From Propionibacteriaceae bacterium (GTDB lineage: Bacteria; Actinomycetota; Actinomycetes; Propionibacteriales; Propionibacteriaceae), in the NCBI GenBank assembly GCA_030544185.1, contig JAUNRO010000034.1, positions 1-14,721 on the forward strand: DNA of 14,721 bases, written 5' to 3'. The notes beneath the pieces are model-generated. The model was not told the origin of the DNA and searched no databases. It saw nothing but the letters and a program-made list of their open reading frames with translations. This document shows, piece after piece, positions 7,872 to 14,259 of the stretch; position 1 is the first letter of the stretch; every line of letters begins with the position of its first letter. Made by a program: the position numbers and the translations under genes.

Positions 7872-8828
7872 TCAGAAGAATATTCCCAGAGCCAGTGTAA
7901 CAATCCAAAGAATGCCCACTATTTGTAGGGCGCGGTGATTGAGGACCACATCTTCGGGCTCTCCGGCATCCCCTCGATCGACTTCCAGGGCGTACTGGAG
8001 CAGGCCGATGGTGAGCGGGATGATCGAGATCACGAGCCAGGGCAGACCCCACAGGCCCGAGCTGGGAGCGGGTTCCCCGGGAGCGGCGCCGCCGCCGATT
8101 GCCCACAGACAATAGGCCACCAAAGTAACGGCAGCGGACAAATGCCAGGCGAATCGGAGATAGGAAACGGTGTACTCTTTTAGTGACTTCCGCGTGCCCG
8201 CATCGGAGCCGAGAACCACCATTTCGGAATAGCGCTTGCCGGCCACCATGAACAGTGAGCCGAAAGCGGCAACCAGCAGGAACCAAGCGGATATGTCGAT
8301 ATCAGAGGCAACGCCGCCCGCGATCATGCGGAGCAGGAAGCCCGAGGCGACCATGGCCAGATCGATGATCGGCTGGTGTTTCAAGAATTGCGTATAGAGC
8401 AGTTGCAACACCAAATAGACGATCAGGACGACGCCCAGCATGGTCGCGGTGAAGAAACCGATCGCCAGGCTGAGAATGCACGAGAGGGCAGCCAGGGCGT
8501 ACGCCGTGCCGACCTTCAGCTCACCCGCCGCGATCGGGCGGAACCGCTTCTTGGGATGCAGCCGGTCCTCTTCGACATCCTTGGCGTCGTTGAGCAGATA
8601 GATCGTCGCGCTGATCAGCGAGAAGGCCACGAAGGCCAGCAGGGTGTTGATCAGGACGTTCAGGTAGTCCTCGTTGCCGCGGGTATGGAAGCCGGCAGTC
8701 AGCGGAGCGGCGAAGACCAGGACGTTCTTCACCCACTGACGGGGGCGCATGGCGCGCAGCCAGGCCGGCAGATAGGTCTTCGGCGGCAGTTGGCGGCTCG
8801 GGATCGCGGGGCGCGGTTGAGTAGTCAT
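7872..8828 (-). CDS. UbiA-family prenyltransferase, decaprenyl-phosphate phosphoribosyltransferase-like
   Basis: A polytopic membrane protein of 318 residues resembling mycobacterial DPPR synthase (Rv3806c), which transfers phosphoribose from PRPP to decaprenyl phosphate to make the lipid donor for cell-wall arabinose. Seen: RPRQWVKNVLVF (28-39), the Asp-rich motif NDAKDVEED (80-88), HPKKRFRPIAAG (91-102), and YTQFLKHQPIIDL (145-157, D156) with GFLLRM in the second conserved region, plus about eight or nine hydrophobic segments. Its ATG is 35 bp from the start of the divergent lipoprotein gene; no Shine-Dalgarno is seen and TAGCCT lies 10 bases upstream, suggesting a leader of only a few bases. 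The 3' part uses many A/T-ending and rare codons (CTA, CAA, ATA, AAA), unlike the GC-rich 5' third. The exact prenyl and sugar substrates are inferred; no other arabinan genes are in the window. Confidence 0.88.
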   Translation of the reverse strand: MTTQPRPAIPSRQLPPKTYLPAWLRAMRPRQWVKNVLVFAAPLTAGFHTRGNEDYLNVLINTLLAFVAFSLISATIYLLNDAKDVEEDRLHPKKRFRPIAAGELKVGTAYALAALSCILSLAIGFFTATMLGVVLIVYLVLQLLYTQFLKHQPIIDLAMVASGFLLRMIAGGVASDIDISAWFLLVAAFGSLFMVAGKRYSEMVVLGSDAGTRKSLKEYTVSYLRFAWHLSAAVTLVAYCLWAIGGGAAPGEPAPSSGLWGLPWLVISIIPLTIGLLQYALEVDRGDAGEPEDVVLNHRALQIVGILWIVTLALGIFF

Positions 8829-8863
8829 GACGAATTCGAGGCTATCCGACTAGCTTGGGCCAT
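8827..8863 (+). promoter_or_regulatory. Leaderless-type promoter of the small lipoprotein gene, overlapping the ubiA promoter
   Basis: ATGACG (8827-8832, 4 of 6 against TTGACA), an 18-base spacer and TAGCTT (8851-8856) precede the GTG at 8864 by seven bases, so transcription would begin at or next to the start codon. On the opposite strand TAGCCT (8844-8839) is the probable ubiA -10 box. The two divergent promoters interleave within 40 bp. Confidence 0.45.
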
Positions 8864-9313
8864 GTGTGTTGCCGTGCCGTCCCCCGTGCTGCCCGTAGCG
8901 CCTGCGGAGCCATGTTGGCCGCGCTGGCGCTGGGGGGTTGCTCGGCGCCGGGACCCGTGCCGGAGCCGCCGTCGACTCCGGCGGTGAGCGCGGCGCCGGT
9001 GCCCGCCGGTGGTGTGAGCCTGGCCCAGTTGGGTTTCCAACACGGGCCCGCGAGCGCGCTGACCCTGCCCGCGGAGGTGCGGATCGGGCTCCGGGTCGAT
9101 CAGCCCAACATGGTCACGATGACCTTCGTCGCTCCCGAGGGACCGGTGATCGGTGATTGGTTGCGGACGCACGTCGGTGAGGGGGGCTTCCGGGTGACCG
9201 CGGACGCGGCCGGGGGGCTGGTGTTCGAGGGGTACGCCTGGGAGGGCGCGTTCACGGTCGGCGAGCAGGGCTCGGCGCTCACGCTGCGCCGTGAACCCCG
9301 CGTCGTGGGCTGA
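8864..9313 (+). CDS. Small secreted lipoprotein of unknown function
   Basis: The protein has 149 residues from the GTG at 8864. A short positively charged N-terminus, a hydrophobic core (AMLAALAL) and a lipobox LGGC with the cysteine at 26 indicate lipidation and surface anchoring. A Pro/Ala/Ser-rich linker (about 27-50) leads to a compact beta-rich domain of about 100 residues with no motif I recognise. The GTG start is preferred because a TANNNT box lies seven bases upstream (leaderless); a TTG at 8855 in frame would add three residues and lies inside that box. It is divergent from ubiA and convergent with maf, whose stop codon is only 7 bp away. No function is proposed. Confidence 0.72.
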   Translation: MCCRAVPRAARSACGAMLAALALGGCSAPGPVPEPPSTPAVSAAPVPAGGVSLAQLGFQHGPASALTLPAEVRIGLRVDQPNMVTMTFVAPEGPVIGDWLRTHVGEGGFRVTADAAGGLVFEGYAWEGAFTVGEQGSALTLRREPRVVG

Positions 9314-9326
9314 GCCACGTTCAGCC
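9308..9326. terminator. Shared hairpin between convergent lipoprotein and maf genes
   Basis: GGCTGA (9308-9313) and TCAGCC (9321-9326) form a perfect 6-bp stem with a 7-base loop. The left arm contains the plus-strand TGA and the right arm the complement of the maf TGA, so one hairpin could end transcription in both directions. There is no room for separate terminators in the 7-bp gap. Confidence 0.45.
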
Positions 9327-9935
9327 GGGGGTCGTCCACAACTGCGGCCAGGCCACGCCGAGCTCGACGAGCAGGTCGCGCAGGAGCGGCAGGCTGATGC
9401 CGACCACGTTGTGCGGGTCGCCCTCCAGGCCGGTGATGAAGGGCCCGCCGAGTCCGTCGATGGTGAATCCGCCGGCCACGGCCAGCGGCTCACCGGTGGC
9501 CACATAGGCGGCGATCTCGTCATCGGTGAGGTCGGCGAAGCGCACCATCGTGGACGCGCTGGCCGTCACCTGGTGCACCCCACGATCCCGCAGGATCACG
9601 TGGTGGCCGGTGTGCAGCACGCCGGTCCGCCCGCGCATGGCCTGCCAGCGGGCGACGGCCTCGGCGGGGGAGCCGGGCTTGCCGTGGGCGCTGCCCTCGA
9701 ACTCCAGCACCGAGTCGCAGCCGATCACGATCACCGGCTCATGGCCGGCGAGCTGCTGGCTCACGGTCTGCGCCTTGCGCTCCGCCAGGAGCGAGGCCAG
9801 GATCACCGGGCGACTCGCGGTCACGGACTCCTCGTCGACGCCGGAGACGATGACCTCCGGCTCGATTCCGGCCCGCCGCAGGGTCTGGCGGCGGGCCGGG
9901 GAGGCCGACGCGAGGACGACCCGATAAGCCGGCAT
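9321..9935 (-). CDS. maf: Maf-like nucleoside triphosphate pyrophosphatase
   Basis: Maf proteins hydrolyse non-canonical or modified nucleoside triphosphates to monophosphates (house-cleaning) and have been linked to septum formation. The 204-residue protein has the N-terminal LASASPARRQTL (8-19, the SxSPxR motif), the catalytic aspartate in GCDSV (D74), K86 in HGKPGSP, and the C-terminal GGFTIDGLGGPFI (155-167) and DPHNVVGISLPLL. The ATG at 9935 overlaps the preceding DUF937 stop (TGATG), so translation is probably coupled. The accD-accE-(insert)-maf order matches other actinobacteria. It ends against the convergent lipoprotein gene. Confidence 0.93.
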   Translation of the reverse strand: MPAYRVVLASASPARRQTLRRAGIEPEVIVSGVDEESVTASRPVILASLLAERKAQTVSQQLAGHEPVIVIGCDSVLEFEGSAHGKPGSPAEAVARWQAMRGRTGVLHTGHHVILRDRGVHQVTASASTMVRFADLTDDEIAAYVATGEPLAVAGGFTIDGLGGPFITGLEGDPHNVVGISLPLLRDLLVELGVAWPQLWTTPG

Positions 9936-10711
9936 CAGTTCCGGCGTCCGCCGCCGAGCAGCCCGCCGAGGATGTCGCCGAGCAGCCCACCGCCACCACC
10001 GGCGGGCTCGGACCGGGCGGGGGGCACGGGGTCATCGAGCGGGATCTGATCGGGAGCGCGGCCGGAGTCACCCTGGCCGCTCGGGACCTGCCGGGGCTGC
10101 TCGAACTGCGGGGAGCGGGGGGCGGGCGCCGGCTGGCGGGCGCCGCCGCGACCACTACCGCCACCGCCGAGCATGTCGAGGAGCACATCCTGCAGGTTCG
10201 GGCCCTGCTGCGGCTGTTGCTGGCTCCGGCCGCCCCCGGTGAGGTTGTCGAGGATGTCACCGAGGATGCCGCCGCCACGGCCACCGGCCTCGGCGCCGCC
10301 GCCACGCGGCTGGGTCAGCTGCTTGGCCAGATAGGCCAAGACGATCGGGGCCAGATAGCGCAACAGCTTGTGGACCAGCTCGGAGTTGCCGCCGGCCACC
10401 TGGGCGCCGAGGCGCTGGGTGACCTGCGGGGTGTTGGCGCCGAACACGTTGTGGACGATCGCGTCGCCGTCGCCGGTGTCCACCCGGTCGAGATGGACGC
10501 GGTCATCGAGCACGGCGGACGAGGTGTGGTCGTTGAGCGCGCTGGCCAGGGACCGGGCCCCGCCCTCGTCATCGGCGTTGGCGGACATGCCGCCGATGAG
10601 GGCCGGGACGAGCTGGCCGGCCATCTGTTGAGCCGTGGCCGGGTCGGTGCCCACCTGGGCGGCGAGCTGGTCGAAGGGGATGGAGTTGAGGATCTCCTGC
10701 ACCGCGTCCAC
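9935..10711 (-). CDS. DUF937-family protein with Gly/Pro-rich, motif-repeating C-terminus
   Basis: The 258-residue protein has an N-terminal helical DUF937-like domain (about 1-135: VQEILNSIPFDQLAAQVG, then GNSELVHKLLRYLAPIVLAYLAKQL), a family of unknown function related to YidB. The C-terminal half is low-complexity Gly/Pro/Gln sequence carrying three related hydrophobic modules: GGGILGDILDNLTGGG, NLQDVLLDMLGGGG and GGGLLGDILGGLLGGG, ending RRN. These may be short amphipathic helices joined by flexible linkers. The GTG at 10711 is chosen because AAAGGAG lies five bases upstream; the frame extends 35 codons further without similarity. It overlaps maf by one base and lies 83 bp after accE, so it may have its own promoter or be read through from accDE. 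No signal peptide is seen. Confidence 0.82.
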   Translation of the reverse strand: MDAVQEILNSIPFDQLAAQVGTDPATAQQMAGQLVPALIGGMSANADDEGGARSLASALNDHTSSAVLDDRVHLDRVDTGDGDAIVHNVFGANTPQVTQRLGAQVAGGNSELVHKLLRYLAPIVLAYLAKQLTQPRGGGAEAGGRGGGILGDILDNLTGGGRSQQQPQQGPNLQDVLLDMLGGGGSGRGGARQPAPAPRSPQFEQPRQVPSGQGDSGRAPDQIPLDDPVPPARSEPAGGGGGLLGDILGGLLGGGRRN

Positions 10712-10716
10712 GGTGA

Positions 10717-10723
10717 CTCCTTT
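10717..10723 (-). promoter_or_regulatory. Ribosome-binding site fixing the DUF937 GTG start
   Basis: AAAGGAG on the minus strand, five bases before GTG 10711, is the only good site near the beginning of the conserved domain. Confidence 0.75.
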
Positions 10724-10757
10724 CGCTGCGACGGGCCGAGGCTGGCCGTTGCCGCCT

Positions 10758-10788
10758 AACGTAGCGAACCGGGTCCCGCCGTGCGCAA
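10758..10788 (-). promoter_or_regulatory. Possible promoter between accE and the DUF937 gene
   Basis: On the minus strand TTGCGC (10788-10783), 19 bases, then TACGTT (10763-10758). The -10 box fits TANNNT; the spacer is long and the -35 is weak. The 83-bp gap after accE makes an internal promoter plausible. Confidence 0.3.
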
Positions 10789-10794
10789 GAGGCG

Positions 10795-11028
10795 TCAGCG
10801 GTCGATGTGGCGCCACGCTCCGGGTCCGGGAAAGGCCGTGCCCCGCAGCGTCCGGGTATAGGACTTCCAGCCGCCCATCCGCGGACGGTCTGCCGTCCGC
10901 GGAGCGTCCGCGGGGCCTCCGGAGGACACCGCCGCGGTGACCACGGTGACGATCGCCGCCAGTTCTTCTGGGGTCGGGGAACCGCCGATGACCTCCACCA
11001 CGGGCCCGTCAGAGTTCTCGTCGCTCAT
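10795..11028 (-). CDS. accE: Acyl-CoA carboxylase epsilon subunit
   Basis: AccE is the small actinobacterial subunit that strengthens the interaction between the biotinylated alpha and carboxyltransferase beta subunits. The 77-residue protein has an acidic N-terminus, the family-typical VIGGSPTPEELAAIVTVVTAAV (14-35) helix region, a variable linker, and a tryptophan-containing C-terminal part (GGWKSYTR, GAWRHIDR). It begins 12 bases after accD, with GGAGG six bases before the ATG, so it is in the accD operon. Its linker codons (about residues 42-50) contain an 11-bp perfect hairpin. Assignment rests on the helix motif, size and position. Confidence 0.9.
   Translation of the reverse strand: MSDENSDGPVVEVIGGSPTPEELAAIVTVVTAAVSSGGPADAPRTADRPRMGGWKSYTRTLRGTAFPGPGAWRHIDR
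10878..10903. repeat. Perfect 11-bp-stem inverted repeat inside accE
   Basis: TCCGCGGACGG (10878-10888), a 4-base loop and CCGTCCGCGGA (10893-10903) form a perfect hairpin within the accE linker codons. A third TCCGCGG copy lies at 10907-10913. It encodes the Ala/Asp/Pro/Arg-rich linker, where sequence constraint is low. Confidence 0.7.
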
Positions 11029-11040
11029 GTCAGGCCTCCA

Positions 11041-12615
11041 TCACAGCGGGATATTGCCGTGCTTCTTGGGCGGCAGGGACTGCCGCTTGGTGCGGAGCAG
11101 GCGGAGCATGCGGATGATCTCATAGCGCGTCTGGTGCGGATAGATGACCTGGTCGATGTAGCCGCGCTCAGCCGCCACATAGGGGTTGGCCAGCTCATCG
11201 TCATAGGCCTGGATCAGCCGGGCGCGCTCGGTGTCCGGGTCGGAGGCGGCGTTGAGTTCCTTGCGATAGAGGATGTTCACCGCGCCCTGGGCGCCCATGA
11301 CCGCGATCTGGGCGGTAGGCCAGGCCAGGTTGACGTCGGCGCCGAGGTGCTTGGACCCCATCACGTCATAGGCACCGCCATAGGCCTTGCGGGTGATCAC
11401 GGTCACCAGCGGGACGGTCGCCTCGGCGTACGCATAGATCAGCTTGGCGCCGCGGCGGATGATGCCCGCATGCTCCTGGTCGACCCCGGGCAGGAAGCCG
11501 GGCACGTCCACGAACGTCAGCACCGGAATGTTGAAGGCGTCGCAGGTGCGCACGAAGCGGGCCGCCTTCTCCGAGGCGTCGATGTCGAGACAGCCGGCGA
11601 AATGCATCGGCTGATTGGCCACGATGCCGATCGAGCGTCCCTCGACCCGGCCGAAGCCGGTGACGATATTGGGCGCGAACAGCGGCGAGGTCTCCAGGAA
11701 GTCGTCATCGTCCAGCACGTTGGTGATGACGGCCTTCATGTCATAGGGCTGGTTCGGCGAGTCCGGGATCAGCGAGTCGAGCAGCCGGTCGTGCTCGGTG
11801 ACCTGCAGATCGTCCTCGTCATCGCCATACAGCGGCGGATCCTCGAGGTTGTTCTGCGGCAGGAAGCTCAGCAGATCGCGCACATAGTCGATCGCGTCCT
11901 CCTCGTCAGCAGCCAGATAATGGGCGTTGCCGGACTTCGTGTTGTGCGTGCGCCCGCCGCCCAGGTCCTCCATCGACACGTCCTCACCGGTGACGGTCTT
12001 GATGACGTCGGGACCGGTGATGAACATCTGCGAGGTCTGGTCGACCATGACCACGAAGTCGGTGAGTGCCGGCGAATAGACGTGGCCGCCGGCCGCCGCG
12101 CCCATGATCAGCGAGATCTGCGGGATGACGCCGGAGGCGATCGTGTTGCGCCGGAAGATCTCGCCATAGAGGCCGAGCGAGACCACACCCTCCTGGATGC
12201 GCGCGCCACCGCCCTCGTTGATGCCGATGAGCGGGCAGCCGGTCTTGAGCGCGAAGTCGATGATCTTCACGATCTTCTCGCCATAGACCTGGCCCAGCGA
12301 GCCACCGAACACCGTGACGTCCTGGGAGAACACGCACACCGGCCGGCCGTTGATCGCACCGACGCCCGTGACCACGCCATCGCCATAGGGGCGCTTCTTC
12401 TCCATGCCGAAGGAGGTCGACCGGTGCCGGGCGAATTCGTCGAGCTCGGCGAACGTGCCTGGATCCAACAACAGGTCGATGCGCTCGCGGGCGGTCAGTT
12501 TGCCCTTCGCGTGCTGCTTCTCCACTGCGGCGGCCGAGCCGGCGTGAATGGCTTCGTCAGTGCGCCGGGCCAGGTCCGCGAGTTTGCCTGCGGTCGTGTG
12601 GATGTCGATCTCCAT
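11041..12615 (-). CDS. accD5: Acyl-CoA carboxylase beta subunit (carboxyltransferase), propionyl-CoA carboxylase type
   Basis: This cytoplasmic carboxyltransferase moves CO2 from carboxybiotin on AccA3 to acyl-CoA, here probably propionyl-CoA to methylmalonyl-CoA. The 524-residue protein shows [17 protein letters not shown] (39-55), the first oxyanion region [13 protein letters not shown] (131-143) with [11 protein letters not shown] (172-182), and in the second crotonase-like domain [15 protein letters not shown] (368-382) and [14 protein letters not shown] (410-423). D417 in that last motif appears to correspond to Asp422 of Streptomyces coelicolor PccB, recalled as favouring propionyl-CoA. 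The ATG at 12615 has no Shine-Dalgarno, but TAGGCT lies seven bases upstream, suggesting a leaderless mRNA. AccE follows 12 bases downstream. Sixteen of its 18 tyrosines are encoded by TAT despite the high GC content. Other acyl-CoA substrates cannot be excluded. Confidence 0.96.
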   Translation of the reverse strand: MEIDIHTTAGKLADLARRTDEAIHAGSAAAVEKQHAKGKLTARERIDLLLDPGTFAELDEFARHRSTSFGMEKKRPYGDGVVTGVGAINGRPVCVFSQDVTVFGGSLGQVYGEKIVKIIDFALKTGCPLIGINEGGGARIQEGVVSLGLYGEIFRRNTIASGVIPQISLIMGAAAGGHVYSPALTDFVVMVDQTSQMFITGPDVIKTVTGEDVSMEDLGGGRTHNTKSGNAHYLAADEEDAIDYVRDLLSFLPQNNLEDPPLYGDDEDDLQVTEHDRLLDSLIPDSPNQPYDMKAVITNVLDDDDFLETSPLFAPNIVTGFGRVEGRSIGIVANQPMHFAGCLDIDASEKAARFVRTCDAFNIPVLTFVDVPGFLPGVDQEHAGIIRRGAKLIYAYAEATVPLVTVITRKAYGGAYDVMGSKHLGADVNLAWPTAQIAVMGAQGAVNILYRKELNAASDPDTERARLIQAYDDELANPYVAAERGYIDQVIYPHQTRYEIIRMLRLLRTKRQSLPPKKHGNIPL

Positions 12616-12628
12616 AGGCCGCAGCCTA
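12616..12628 (-). promoter_or_regulatory. Leaderless-type -10 element of accD
   Basis: TAGGCT (12628-12623 on the minus strand) ends seven bases before the accD ATG, so transcription would start at or beside the start codon. No Shine-Dalgarno is present, which agrees. No convincing -35 box is seen. Confidence 0.45.
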
Positions 12629-12629
12629 G

Positions 12630-12653
12630 CCCCCGGCCATGCGTCCCCGGGGG
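12630..12653 (-). terminator. GC-rich dyad after the ATPase gene
   Basis: CCCCCGG and CCGGGGG form a 7-bp perfect stem around a 10-base loop, 33 bases beyond the ATPase stop codon. It may terminate that gene. It also lies directly upstream of the accD -10 box, so it could instead be part of the accD control region. Confidence 0.35.
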
Positions 12654-12660
12654 AAGCGGG

Positions 12661-12677
12661 CGCAAATCACATTCGCG
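12661..12677. promoter_or_regulatory. Imperfect AT-containing dyad upstream of accD, possible operator
   Basis: CGCAAAT-CAC-ATTCGCG pairs at six of seven positions and stands out in otherwise GC-rich spacer, about 33 bp upstream of the accD -10 box. Lipid-synthesis regulators often act upstream of carboxylase genes, but no known consensus is claimed. Confidence 0.25.
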
Positions 12678-12686
12678 AGACCGGGT

Positions 12687-14153
12687 TCAACAACCCCCGC
12701 AATCCTCCGGCGGGGTGAAGAAGTTCCCGGCGAGCGGGTTGGGTTCGGCCCGGCCGCCGGCCTCCGCGGACGGGGGCTCGACGCCCAGCAGGGTGCGGGT
12801 CAGCGTTTCGGCGTCGGACAGCATTTCATCCAGCACCTCGGTGAGCAGGTCGTCGTTCACCTCGGTGCCCGCCTCGGCGGCCACCAGGACCGTCCGGCGG
12901 CCGAGTTCCTTGAAGAACGAGGCGGTCACCCCGTCGGGGCGCTCCGACGCGCGCCCCAGCGCCGGCGCGCGGAGCGGCAGCGACCCCGCGTACAACCGCA
13001 GCAGCGCGAGCCGCTCCTCGGCATCCGGCCGGGGAACGTGCAGGGCGAGATCCACCCGGCCCGGGCGCTGGCTGAGGGCGTCCTCGAGCAGATCGGCGCG
13101 GTTGGTGGTGAGGATGAACGCGATATCGGATTCACCGGAGAGCCCGTCCATGGCATCCAGCAGCGAGAACAGCAGGGGCTGCGGGCCGTGCATCCCGCGG
13201 TCCTCGGCGATCAGGTCGACGTCCTCCAGCACCACGACGCTGGGCTGCAGCGCCTGGGCCATCGTCGCGGTCTCGGCGATGAACCGGAGGCTGTTGCCGC
13301 TCAGCAGGAAGCAGGTCACGCCCTCGAGCGAGCCGATCAGGTGGCGCACCGTGTGGGTCTTGCCGGTGCCGGGTGGGCCATAGAGCAGCAGGCCGCGCTT
13401 GAGATGCTGGCCCGCGGCCTGCAGCGCAGCGCGATGGCGGGCGGTGCCCACGATGTGCCGGTGGATCCGCTCCAGCGCCCCCGCCGGGAGGATGACCTGG
13501 TCGGCATCGATCCGGGGCCGCTCGTGGAACGAGATCCCGCCCGTCGACGGCTCATATTCCTCGCTGACCTCGGCGAAGCTCACCACCTGGGCGCGAAAAA
13601 CGTTGTGGTCGCTCATGTTCTGCCGGATCCGGCTCAGCACCGCCTCTGCCGTCTCCGGGGCGGCGAGAACCTCCAGGCCCGCCGTGCGCCCGTGGCGGGG
13701 ATCGGACTGGCGCTGCAGCAGCACCACCGGATCGCCGTCCGGCCCCGGGAACGAGAACAGGTGGGCGCCGAACGAGACCGCCTCCCGGGTGGTCGTCGGC
13801 CCCGTCGCGACCCGGGCCCGGTCGACCGCCGCGCTGCGGATCTGGCCGCTCCAGCCACCCTGCAGCAGGTCGCCCAGCGTCATGTGGTGGCGCTGTTCAC
13901 CGCCGCCGACCCCGACCAGCGAGCCGCCGCCGCAGTCGTCGACCAGCGCCTGCACCGCCACATCGAGGTTGACGAATTCGGCCGGGTGGATGTCCATGCG
14001 GGCGATCGGAAAGGACGTCGGCGCCTGCCCGAGGTGTTCCCGCAGCACATCGACCAGGACCGGGGCGGCTTCGTCGCCGGGCTCGACATAGTCCAGACAG
14101 CGCCGCATGAAGGCGCTGAAAGTGGCAAGAATCTCGCGATCATCGGTGTCCAT
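12687..14153 (-). CDS. AAA+ family ATPase with uncharacterised N-terminal region and C-terminal CxxC
   Basis: A single AAA+ module follows an N-terminal region of about 225 residues that I do not recognise. With ATG 14153 as residue 1 (488 residues): Walker A GPPGTGKT at 259-266, Walker B VVVLEDVD at 306-313, sensor-1 TTN at 349-351, and an arginine-finger-like RPGRVD at 363-368, then a lid with GVTASFFKELGRR. This resembles classical AAA unfoldases or remodellers (FtsH/Cdc48-like core) but has no protease domain or membrane segment. The protein ends in CGGC, a possible metal or redox site. The ATG is preferred because TACCTT lies six bases upstream with GTGACC 18 bases before it (leaderless-type promoter); a GTG at 14189 would add 12 residues but falls inside that -35 box. 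It is divergent from birA and precedes accD. Substrate and role are unknown. Confidence 0.85.
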   Translation of the reverse strand: MDTDDREILATFSAFMRRCLDYVEPGDEAAPVLVDVLREHLGQAPTSFPIARMDIHPAEFVNLDVAVQALVDDCGGGSLVGVGGGEQRHHMTLGDLLQGGWSGQIRSAAVDRARVATGPTTTREAVSFGAHLFSFPGPDGDPVVLLQRQSDPRHGRTAGLEVLAAPETAEAVLSRIRQNMSDHNVFRAQVVSFAEVSEEYEPSTGGISFHERPRIDADQVILPAGALERIHRHIVGTARHRAALQAAGQHLKRGLLLYGPPGTGKTHTVRHLIGSLEGVTCFLLSGNSLRFIAETATMAQALQPSVVVLEDVDLIAEDRGMHGPQPLLFSLLDAMDGLSGESDIAFILTTNRADLLEDALSQRPGRVDLALHVPRPDAEERLALLRLYAGSLPLRAPALGRASERPDGVTASFFKELGRRTVLVAAEAGTEVNDDLLTEVLDEMLSDAETLTRTLLGVEPPSAEAGGRAEPNPLAGNFFTPPEDCGGC

Positions 14154-14189
14154 GCGCTCAAGGTACGCCGGGGCCGGGCGATCGGTCAC
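14154..14189 (-). promoter_or_regulatory. Leaderless-type promoter of the AAA+ ATPase gene
   Basis: On the minus strand GTGACC (14189-14184), 18 bases, TACCTT (14165-14160), then six bases to ATG 14153. The geometry is standard and no Shine-Dalgarno exists at either candidate start. Confidence 0.4.
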
Positions 14190-14203
14190 GGGAGTTTTTC
14201 CCC

Positions 14204-14218
14204 GGGTCAGTCGGACCC
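14204..14218. promoter_or_regulatory. Inverted repeat in the birA/ATPase divergent spacer
   Basis: GGGTC-AGTCG-GACCC is a perfect 5-bp inverted repeat between the two divergent promoters. It could be an operator, but in sequence this GC-rich a 5-bp dyad may be chance. Confidence 0.2.
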
Positions 14219-14247
14219 TGTCCCCGGGCCCGAGGGCGGGGTTCGGA

Positions 14248-14259
14248 TAGCCTCAGTCC
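14248..14259 (+). promoter_or_regulatory. Leaderless-type -10 element of birA
   Basis: TAGCCT (14248-14253) ends six bases before the birA GTG. No Shine-Dalgarno precedes the GTG, so a leaderless transcript is likely. A -35 box is not clear. The GGATAGCCTC context also occurs upstream of ubiA. Confidence 0.45.

Noticed and set aside
7729..7938. Plus-strand ORF of 69 codons, cysteine-rich, in the efeO-ubiA spacer
   Set aside because: Its GGAGG lies only two bases before the ATG, it overlaps the efeO promoter and the antisense 3' end of ubiA, and it shows no family resemblance; the AT-rich composition explains the cysteine codons.
12940..12976. Bulged GC palindrome inside the ATPase gene
   Set aside because: Interrupted by a three-base bulge and lying in coding sequence of high GC; nothing suggests a function.
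10807..13383. Long plus-strand ORF of 858 codons opposite accE, accD and the ATPase
   Set aside because: It spans three genes antisense; long open antisense frames are expected at this GC content.
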